52,761 nt of DNA from Thiohalorhabdus sp. Cl-TMA. GTDB taxonomy: Bacteria; Pseudomonadota; Gammaproteobacteria; Thiohalorhabdales; Thiohalorhabdaceae. Made by a program: the position numbers and the translations under genes. Each line of letters opens with the position of its first letter. The stretch's first letter is position 1. The notes under the pieces are model-generated. The model searched no databases. It was not told where the DNA came from and saw only the letters and a program-made list of their open reading frames with translations. The stretch is taken from assembly GCF_041821045.1 (NCBI RefSeq), contig NZ_JBGUAW010000014.1:1-52761 (forward strand), read 5' to 3'. Shown here piece after piece: positions 47,876 through 52,761 of this stretch.

Positions 47876-48065
47876 TCCGGATCACGCCTTCGCCGACGGG
47901 GCCATGTTCAAGCACGGCAACATGGGCCAGGGCATTTACATCGACCCCGGCCGCGACTTCTGCGGCATGTATTTCGGCCTGGCGAGCAACGACGAAAAAG
48001 TCGCCGGCATCGATCACTCGCCGGGATACCTGCGCGCTGCGGCGAAGTACCTGTCCGGCAAGTAA
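47876..48065 (+). pseudogene. C-terminal fragment of a beta-lactamase-fold serine hydrolase
   Basis: The 62 codons before TAA 48063-48065 read DHAFADGAMFKHGNMGQGIY...DFCGMYFGLASN...YLRAAAKYLSG, resembling the last strand and helix of class C beta-lactamase-like hydrolases (H-x-G-x-x-GQG-x-Y-x-DP). The catalytic core is missing; the 5' edge coincides with repeat R7 and R8 follows 29 bases later. Not expected to be functional. The family call is moderate. Confidence 0.6.
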
Positions 48066-48093
48066 TCGAATGTCTGGGTAGAAGCAAAAAGAA

Positions 48094-48110
48094 AAAATGG
48101 GTGTCCCTTA
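48094..48110 (+). repeat. Repeat copy R8
   Basis: AAAATGGGTGTCCCTTA. Right of it begins the cut 3' edge of the minus-strand membrane-protein fragment. Confidence 0.7.
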
Positions 48111-48241
48111 CCTCCACAGGCCAGAACGTGCATTGCCCATTTCGGGTAACTTCCGTGACGAATACTGAACAACCAGAGAAGAGTGATTCCCGAAAGAAGT
48201 AGCGGATATACTGCGAATATTATAGGGAGGGTGTTACTCAT
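48111..48241 (-). pseudogene. N-terminal fragment of a small membrane protein
   Basis: ATG 48241 opens MSNTLPIIFAVYPLLLSGITLLWLFSIRHGSYPKW, one or two membrane helices. The native sequence seems to stop at repeat R8; the frame then runs through the repeat and antisense to the hydrolase fragment until 48014. It is either a truncated gene or a new small protein. Confidence 0.5.
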
Positions 48242-48266
48242 TGTTCTGATTCAGGAATCCATAAGC

Positions 48267-48286
48267 GAGGTGGGTGCCCCTTAGCT
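48267..48286 (+). repeat. Repeat copy R9
   Basis: GAGGTGGGTGCCCCTTAGCT, one transition from the core. It lies 82 bases before the metalloprotease-like gene. Confidence 0.75.
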
Positions 48287-48368
48287 CTCCCCCGCAGCCT
48301 AGCATCGCAGAACCCTCCCGGAGAGCAGGCGTCCAAATAGAAGGACAACCCGCGCGAAAGGCTCTGCC

Positions 48369-48872
48369 ATGACCCATACTCCACTGGATTTCGAGGTCTG
48401 CATCCATGAGGCAGGACACGCGGTGGCCGCCTGCTACTACGGCATCGATTTCCACCGGGTCCAGGTCGACTTGGACCTCGATACCGAGCAGACCACCGGC
48501 ATGCTCAGCCAGGGCCGCGGTACTCCCACCCATGCCGGCATCTCCATATCCGGGCCCGCCGCCCTGGCCTACTACAGGGGGGAGGCCGAGCACCTCGACT
48601 TCCGCGGAATCGAATCGAGCCCGGGGGCCCGCAGCGACATTCATGCCATCTATCGCAGTTGGTACGGCAGTGCCCCCCGGACCCGCCGGGACTACTTCGG
48701 GGGCGAGTTCGCTCGGCATACCGAACGACTTTTCCGCACCGCCCTGGAAGAGATCATAGAGCCACTGTTCCCCCTAATCGGGGAAACGGCACGGCGCCTC
48801 CAGAGCCAGAAAATCCTCTCACCCGAGGAAGTGCGGCCCCTGCTGGTCGCCTGGGCAAGGGCCAGCTCTTGA
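48369..48872 (+). CDS. M41-like HEAGH metallopeptidase-domain protein
   Basis: A 167-aa protein with zinc motif HEAGHAV at residues 13-19 and a downstream GARSDIHAIYR near residue 87, which matches the third-ligand region of FtsH (M41) peptidases (GA-x-x-D). It is a free-standing peptidase-like domain with no AAA ATPase and no membrane helix. Catalytic residues look present, so it may be an active protease of unknown target. It occupies the interval between repeats R9 and R10 alone. Confidence 0.78.
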   Translation: MTHTPLDFEVCIHEAGHAVAACYYGIDFHRVQVDLDLDTEQTTGMLSQGRGTPTHAGISISGPAALAYYRGEAEHLDFRGIESSPGARSDIHAIYRSWYGSAPRTRRDYFGGEFARHTERLFRTALEEIIEPLFPLIGETARRLQSQKILSPEEVRPLLVAWARASS

Positions 48873-48893
48873 AACCCCCTTCCTCGCTTGGAA

Positions 48894-48921
48894 GGAAGTG
48901 GATGTCCCTTCGCTAGCTAGC
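48894..48921 (+). repeat. Repeat copy R10
   Basis: GGAAGTGGATGTCCCTTCGC followed by the palindromic TAGCTAGC. Right after it starts the cut end of a HigA fragment. Confidence 0.75.
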
Positions 48922-49048
48922 TTGTAGTTCACCCTTTCCCAGCTAGGCAGCTCCACCTCCTGTTCGATACGTTTTCCATGCTCCGTGGCCGTTATGATGA
49001 GCTCGTATTGTTCCTGAAGGTTTAGCCAGAAATGCGGCGACGAATACG
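48922..49048 (-). pseudogene. HigA-type antitoxin C-terminal fragment
   Basis: The minus strand reads SPHFWLNLQEQYELIITATE then HGKRIEQEVELPSW, matching the end of XRE/HigA antitoxins (compare SPSFWMGLQDDYELEEA in the intact HigA at 51488-51781). The helix-turn-helix part is absent. Both ends coincide with repeats R10 and R11. Confidence 0.75.
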
Positions 49049-49080
49049 AAAAGTGGGTGTCCTTTACCCTATCTGGTAAA
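49049..49080 (+). repeat. Repeat copy R11
   Basis: GAAAAGTGGGTGTCCTTTAC, then a TTTACC...GGTAAA hairpin. It lies 18 bases before the Phd start and may overlap the promoter of the toxin-antitoxin pair. Confidence 0.8.
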
Positions 49081-49097
49081 ATTATGACCAGGGTTAC

Positions 49098-49352
49098 ATG
49101 ACCATAGGAATTCCCATGGAACAGGAAAAAGTCTCCAAGTCCGAATTCAAGGCCCGCGCTCTGGAGTTCCTACGGCAGGTGGAAACCAGCGGAGAGCACC
49201 TGATCGTGACCGACCACGGCAAGGCGACCCTAGAGATTCGCCGGTACCGGAGCCAGGAGCGCTCCCCCCTGGAGGTGCTGAAAGGGAGTGTTATCCAATA
49301 TGAGGATCCCACCGAGCCGGTGGGAGATCAGGACTGGGACGCGCTGCGGTGA
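49098..49352 (+). CDS. Phd/YefM-type antitoxin
   Basis: An 84-aa protein (alternative ATG at 49116 gives 78). SKSEFKARALEFLRQVETSGEHLIVTDHGKATLEI is the N-terminal DNA-binding and dimerisation part of Phd/YefM antitoxins; the acidic tail (QYEDPTEPVGDQDWDALR) would bind the toxin. Its TGA overlaps the GTG of the toxin gene. It should repress its own promoter. Confidence 0.9.
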   Translation: MTIGIPMEQEKVSKSEFKARALEFLRQVETSGEHLIVTDHGKATLEIRRYRSQERSPLEVLKGSVIQYEDPTEPVGDQDWDALR

Positions 49353-49750
49353 TCGTGCTGGACACCCATGTCCTCGTTTGGTGGGTAAACGGCGATGGGC
49401 ACCTGTCGAATCCGGCCTGGGAGGCCATTGAGACGGAGCGGACCGCTCCGGGTGGTCAGCTACTGATCTCCTCCATTACGGCCTGGGAAATCGCAATGCT
49501 CGTTGAGCGGGGCCGATTGGTGCTGACCATGGATGTGGATGATTGGCTGGATACCGTAGCCAGTATCGAGGGCGTCTATTTCGTGCCCCTGAACAATGCG
49601 GTGGCCATCCAGTCGGTGCGCCTGCCGGGGGATTTCCACCCAGACCCGGCCGACCGTATGATCACCGCCCTGGCGCGACACCATTCCGTGCCCCTGGTCA
49701 CCGCGGACCAAAAAATCCGGGAACACCCCTACGTAAAGACCATCTGGTAG
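49349..49750 (+). CDS. VapC-type PIN-domain toxin
   Basis: A 133-aa PIN ribonuclease starting at GTG 49349 (GTGA overlap). Acidic metal ligands are in VLDTHVLVWWV (Asp4), ITAWEIAML (Glu near 47), HPDPADRMITA (Asp near 96) and LVTADQKI (Asp near 116). Toxin targets in this family are tRNA or rRNA. With the preceding antitoxin it forms a complete pair between repeats R11 and R12. Confidence 0.92.
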   Translation: MIVLDTHVLVWWVNGDGHLSNPAWEAIETERTAPGGQLLISSITAWEIAMLVERGRLVLTMDVDDWLDTVASIEGVYFVPLNNAVAIQSVRLPGDFHPDPADRMITALARHHSVPLVTADQKIREHPYVKTIW

Positions 49751-49766
49751 GACCGTTCTCTATTGG

Positions 49767-49790
49767 GGCCGCAAAGTGGGCGGCCTTTTT
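49767..49790 (+). terminator. Terminator after vapC
   Basis: Arms GGCCGC and GCGGCC with a 7-base loop, then TTTTT (49786-49790), 16 bases after the stop. The loop contains AAAGTGG, the same start as the neighbouring repeat family, perhaps by chance. Confidence 0.85.
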
Positions 49791-49806
49791 CCGTTTCCCT
49801 TTGGGC

Positions 49807-50837
49807 TTATGCCGCCGAGGGGAAGACCCGCTCCGCCGCCCGCATACCCCGCAGGTAAGTAAGCTGGCGCTGGGCGCGGGCTGCGGTGAGCGAGGCGGGT
49901 GCCCCAACCGCCGCGCCGAAGGCCTTCAGAAGTTGGTTCGCCTCCTGGGCCAGAGCCTCGGCATCCACGCCCAGGCGATCCAGAATCCGCGGCCGGTCGC
50001 CCGGAATCCGTCCTCGCTTGGCCGGGTGCACCGCCCGGCCAAGCCAATCCACCAGCTCCAGATAATCGTCGAAAGCGTAGGGAATGGCCCAAGCCGTGCG
50101 GCCCGTGGCGTCGAAGGGCATGAGCGGGGCCTTGGGCAAGGCCCCAATGGGGTCTTCGGTGGGTTCACCAGCAAGCCCGGCCGCCCGCATCGCCTCTCGG
50201 CCCAGGCGCTGCTGGATGGAGGTGTGGTCCGATTCCTCCGGCGTCTCGGCAATACCCGCCCGAATGGGGTTCAGATCCACGTAGGCCAGCGCCGCGATAA
50301 GCGCCTCCTCGTCCAGCAGCGCCTGGCTCTTGAACCGCCCCTCCCAGAACCGGCCCTTCACGCCATCCTCGGCATTGGCCTGGCGGGCGATGCCCTCATT
50401 CAGGGTGCGCATGAACCAGGACAGATCCCGCAGCCGGGCGCGGTAGGTTTCGGCGAGCTTATCCACCGCCAGGACGTCGCCCTCCGCCAAATTCTCCCGC
50501 CCCTCCTCTTGGAAACGCTGTACCAGCAAAGGGCCCGAGTACAGCGAAGTCCAGCGCTCCAGCACCTCGTCCGTGGTCCAGGACCCCGCCCGCTCCGAAT
50601 CCACCCGCACCACTACATGGTAGGGCAGTTGCTCATAACCGCATAGCCCGCCACGTCCACAGCGAACACGGAGGCCAACCGCTGGAGGCGGTCGGCGATC
50701 CAGCCGCGCCGGTGCTCATAGCTAATACCGGTAACCGCATCCTCCCCGCAGAGGAAGGCGCGGCGGACGCAGCGGGAGACGCAGTGGTACCAGGGCGTAT
50801 CGGAAAGGGAGACCAGGGCGGAGCGGGGCTGGGTCAT
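49807..50837 (-). pseudogene. Y1 (HUH) transposase with frameshift in its HUH motif
   Basis: Minus strand. The first piece (from ATG 50837) reads [33 protein letters not shown]... to GYAVMSN, then the frame breaks at about 50625-50632. Homologues continue NHYHVVVRV; here AAC is followed by TGCCC before TACCATGTA, a net gain of two bases that also destroys the first His. The second piece continues in another frame as VVRVDSERAGSW..., with ALAYVDLNPIRAG as the catalytic-Tyr helix region, to the stop at 49807. The gene would be about 340 codons. Its own strand-transfer activity should be lost. Confidence 0.88.
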
Positions 50838-50845
50838 CGGGAAAC

Positions 50846-50883
50846 CCTCCTGGTAAGAACATACTGAGAACTTACCAGGGAGG
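50846..50883. repeat. Hairpin upstream of the Y1 transposase
   Basis: Arms CCTCCTGGTAAG and CTTACCAGGGAGG (one bulged G) with a 13-base loop, between the transposase start and repeat R12. A mutated version occurs in the relic at 45930-46072. It may be the transposon-end hairpin or an mRNA leader structure that limits translation (it contains the ribosome site). Confidence 0.75.
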
Positions 50884-50900
50884 CTTCCGGAGGGCAATCA

Positions 50901-50915
50901 AGATGGGTGTCCTAC
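50901..50915 (+). repeat. Repeat copy R12
   Basis: AGATGGGTGTCCTAC, directly outside the transposase upstream hairpin. Confidence 0.65.
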
Positions 50916-50978
50916 AATTAACAACCCAACCGCCCCCTCCCCTCCCCGGAAGGCAGCCTCGGTATCAGAGGGGAAGGT

Positions 50979-51083
50979 TCACTGAGATCGATGCTTGGAT
51001 CCCTGGTATTGCTGATAAAGGGCTACCCCCCCTAGGCCAAAAACAGCAACTGTGGCGATTCCCAAGACGATATAGATGGTCAT
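50979..51083 (-). CDS. 34-aa single-helix membrane peptide
   Basis: ATG 51083 overlaps the stop of the preceding small gene (ATGA) and follows GGAG. The product MTIYIVLGIATVAVFGLGGV... is one membrane helix with a short basic tail (QYQGSKHRSQ). Coupling to the 74-aa gene supports it being real. No family recognised. Confidence 0.45.
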   Translation of the reverse strand: MTIYIVLGIATVAVFGLGGVALYQQYQGSKHRSQ

Positions 51084-51304
51084 TCCTGCTCTCCCTGGCC
51101 CTGAGCTGCATCCTTGGCAGCGGGCGGGGCGGCCCGAATTAGCCCCAAAACCAAGCTGCTGACCGCCAATAAGCCTCCCCATTTGGCGGCCTGGGGAGGG
51201 ATTTGGTCCTCAAAGGCACTCCCCACAATGGAAGCGATCAGGAGGGCCACTCCGATCTTGCGCAGCTCCTCCTGCAAGCCTGGAATATCAAACCATATTT
51301 GCAT
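51080..51304 (-). CDS. 74-aa small membrane protein
   Basis: The product begins MQIWFDIPGLQEELRKIGVA and has two hydrophobic segments (GVALLIASIVGSAFE and WGGLLAVSSLVLGLIR), like short phage- or plasmid-type membrane proteins of the DUF6722 kind. The tail is Ala/Gln/Glu rich. It overlaps the 34-aa peptide gene by four bases. Function unknown. Confidence 0.5.
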   Translation of the reverse strand: MQIWFDIPGLQEELRKIGVALLIASIVGSAFEDQIPPQAAKWGGLLAVSSLVLGLIRAAPPAAKDAAQGQGEQE

Positions 51305-51487
51305 GATTCGACCCTACCCTGGCCTCACTGTTTCCAACAGCTTCCGCTGAGGGGGGCCAGTTCACATGCAATTCGGGCGCGATAGTGCCCGAGGGGCTTC
51401 TTAGGCAAGGCCATTGCCCTGGTGAACGAAACGAACATACAAGTAGGGATCTCTTGGCAGGGGTTCCCGTTACCCCTTAGCCATTAC

Positions 51488-51781
51488 CTATACGGCAGCC
51501 CCGGAAATCCGATCCAGCTCGGGACCCAGCTCCCGCTGGGCCTCTTCCAGCTCGTAGTCGTCCTGCAGCCCCATCCAGAAGCTCGGAGAAGTTCCGAAAT
51601 ACCGGGCCAGGCGTAAGGCCGTATCCGCGGTCACCGCACGCTTCCCCTGGACAATCTCGTTGATCCGGCGCGGGGGTACCCCGATGGCCCGGGCCAGCCC
51701 GTTCTGGCTGAGTCCCATGGGCAGCAAAAACTCTTCCAGCAGTACCTCGCCCGGGTGAATATTCTCCAAGTGCTCGGCCAT
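51488..51781 (-). CDS. higA: HigA-type XRE antitoxin
   Basis: A 97-aa protein. IHPGEVLLEEFLLPMGLSQNGLARAIGVPPRRINEIVQG is the typical HigA N-terminus and helix-turn-helix (about residues 8-47), followed by TADTALRLARYFGTSPSFWMGLQDDYEL. It starts at ATG 51781, 10 bases after the toxin stop. It should neutralise the toxin and repress the shared promoter by binding the dyad at 52082-52100. Confidence 0.93.
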   Translation of the reverse strand: MAEHLENIHPGEVLLEEFLLPMGLSQNGLARAIGVPPRRINEIVQGKRAVTADTALRLARYFGTSPSFWMGLQDDYELEEAQRELGPELDRISGAAV

Positions 51782-51791
51782 ATGCGGCCCC

Positions 51792-52073
51792 CTAGTGGTA
51801 ATCCACGATCTCGACTTCGTTGGCGTGGCCGTCCTGCCAGGCAAAGCAGATCCGCCACTGCTGATTGATACGAATGCTGTGCTGGCCGGCCCGATCCCCA
51901 CTCAAGGCCTCCAGCCTATTCCCAGGGGGAACACGCAGGTCATCCAGCGTACGGGCGTTGTTCAGCATCCGGAGCTTACGCCGCGCCGTGTTCTGGATCT
52001 CCTGCGGAAGCTTGCGCGAAACCTCGCCGTTCCAGATGCGCTCGGCTTCCCGCCCCTTGAATCCTTGGATCAT
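51792..52073 (-). CDS. higB: HigB-type RelE-fold toxin
   Basis: A 93-aa RelE/HigB ribonuclease toxin: GREAERIWNGEVSRKLPQEIQNTARRKLRML at the N-terminus, LRVPPGNRLEALSGDRAGQHSIRINQQWRICF in the core and DGHANEVEIVDYH at the end. Order toxin-then-antitoxin is as in higBA. The start ATG at 52071-52073 lies only six bases from the -10 element, so the mRNA may be leaderless. A fragment of a related toxin is found at 52160-52233. Confidence 0.93.
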   Translation of the reverse strand: MIQGFKGREAERIWNGEVSRKLPQEIQNTARRKLRMLNNARTLDDLRVPPGNRLEALSGDRAGQHSIRINQQWRICFAWQDGHANEVEIVDYH

Positions 52074-52079
52074 GGAACG

Positions 52080-52108
52080 GTTATAACGTTCCGCGTTATA
52101 GAGATCAA
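52080..52108 (-). promoter_or_regulatory. higBA promoter with dyad operator
   Basis: On the minus strand a -35 TTGATC (52103-52108) and -10 TATAAC (52080-52085) are 17 bases apart. The inverted repeat TATAACG / CGTTATA (52082-52100, 5-base centre) overlaps the -10 and spacer, an ideal antitoxin operator. The -10 ends six bases before the higB ATG. Confidence 0.75.
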
Positions 52109-52136
52109 GTCAGGAAGGCTGCGGGGAGGGGAAGGA

Positions 52137-52156
52137 GAAAAGTGGGTGTCCGTGTA
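52137..52156 (+). repeat. Repeat copy R13
   Basis: GAAAAGTGGGTGTCCGTGTA, followed by ACGTACCACGT. It lies upstream of higBA and at the cut end of the HigB fragment. Confidence 0.75.
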
Positions 52157-52159
52157 ACG

Positions 52160-52233
52160 TACCACGTGTAAAAGGCCTCACCGTTCTCCCACCGGAAGCA
52201 CACCCGCCCCTGGCGATTATGCGGATACTGAAA
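52160..52233 (-). pseudogene. HigB-type toxin C-terminal fragment
   Basis: The minus strand reads FQYPHNRQGRVCFRWENGEAF, which resembles the core of RelE/HigB toxins (compare INQQWRICFAWQDGHAN in the intact toxin). Only about 25 codons remain and both ends coincide with repeats R13 and R14. Assignment is from a short match. Confidence 0.5.
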
Positions 52234-52255
52234 GGAAAGTGGGTGTGCTTTTTCT
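52234..52255 (+). repeat. Repeat copy R14
   Basis: GGAAAGTGGGTGTGCTTTTT, last copy, 25 bases before the stop of the cytochrome b gene. Confidence 0.65.
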
Positions 52256-52280
52256 ATTTTCTATCAAAGGTGTACCCCCC

Positions 52281-52761
52281 TTACATATCCGAGGGGACTT
52301 CCCGCTTTCCGCTTGTCAAATAATGCTTAATTGCCCCGAGAAAATGCAGAACAAGCAATATTGGAACTACATATAGGCCGAAATTCACGTGAACCCATTC
52401 CGTAGGCTCATGGATTATCGACAGGCTTTCCAGAGGAATACAGATCGAGAACCATCCAAACACATCGATGCATTCGTTCTCGGTCCAGAGATACAGCGGA
52501 CCCGTGATCACCTGAATCACCAGCAGGACCAGAATAGCCCTATGCACAATATAGGCAGACCACCTCTCAATGGCGGTGGGCCCGATGTTACTAGGGAAAC
52601 CTTCATACCACCGGAACAAGACCCGCCATACTACGAACAGAAAAACAAAAAAGCCCAGCGAAATGTGGATCCCCAGTACGTAATTGTAAGGACTCGGGTG
52701 ATTGTCTCCCTCCCCGGAGCCTGATGTATTTTGAGGCGCGGTCGGTGATTGAATACCTACT
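52281..52761 (-). CDS. Cytochrome b561-type membrane protein (5' end outside window)
   Basis: The frame is open from the right edge of the window to the stop at 52281-52283, giving at least 159 residues. At least three to four membrane helices are visible. Candidate heme-b histidines lie in GIHISLGFFVFLF, AYIVHRAILVLLVIQ and WVHVNFGLYVVPILLVLH; YLWTENECID forms a loop. This fits prokaryotic cytochrome b561, which moves electrons between membrane quinone and a periplasmic partner. The N-terminus and any operon partner lie outside the window. Confidence 0.8.
   Translation of the reverse strand, partial: VGIQSPTAPQNTSGSGEGDNHPSPYNYVLGIHISLGFFVFLFVVWRVLFRWYEGFPSNIGPTAIERWSAYIVHRAILVLLVIQVITGPLYLWTENECIDVFGWFSICIPLESLSIIHEPTEWVHVNFGLYVVPILLVLHFLGAIKHYLTSGKREVPSDM

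Overview
The window is high-GC DNA from a proteobacterium, most likely a halotolerant, aerobic, chemolithoautotrophic gammaproteobacterium. Supporting signs are a DAB inorganic-carbon accumulation operon, a type II NADH dehydrogenase, a TonB/FecIR iron-uptake locus, two PEP-CTERM surface proteins with sigma-54 type promoters, and a 5-formyl-THF cyclo-ligase gene with a possible structured RNA upstream. No rRNA, tRNA or CRISPR array was seen. Genus-level assignment is not possible from what I can see.

Left part (1-13.4 kb): the start of an IS5-like transposase at the edge; NDH-2; a one-carbon group (folD, ftr, 5-FCL); an alpha/beta hydrolase; a complete FecI-FecR-transducer receptor locus with a Fur box; ada; a Glu/Leu-type dehydrogenase. 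Middle-left (13.4-22.2 kb): a frameshifted cyclic-nucleotide-binding gene, a Dabb protein, a cytochrome P460-like lipoprotein, an outer-membrane barrel fused to a LytR_C domain, a Y1 (HUH) transposase whose 3' end is tandemly duplicated, an FG-GAP-like gene broken by a stop codon, a large MORN-like lipoprotein and PEP-CTERM protein 1.

Middle (22.5-40.4 kb): the dabB-membrane subunit-dabA-PII-like operon; two hydrogen-peroxide defence genes (monofunctional catalase and a secreted catalase-peroxidase) around a GNAT gene; a divergent AraC regulator/methyltransferase pair; PEP-CTERM protein 2; and a trimethylamine-dehydrogenase-like flavoprotein that lacks one of the four iron-sulfur cysteines. 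Tmd would release formaldehyde, which gives a plausible but unproven link to the folate/Ftr one-carbon genes at the left end.

Right part (37.8-52.8 kb): a mosaic of mostly small, unrelated genes and gene fragments separated by at least 15 copies of a short repeat with core GTGGGTGTCCTTTAGCT, all on the same strand. Between successive copies lie single genes (a duplicated small membrane protein, a TMEM175-like channel, an M41-like HEAGH protein), toxin-antitoxin pairs (Phd-VapC, HigBA), and pieces of genes whose ends coincide with the repeats (katG 3' end, a putative beta-lactamase-fold C-terminus, HigA and HigB pieces). A Y1 transposase inactivated at its HUH motif, plus a relic of its 5' end, lie in the same region with a repeat just outside each. 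The layout resembles a cassette array without a recognisable integrase or attC sites and is the most unusual structure in the window.
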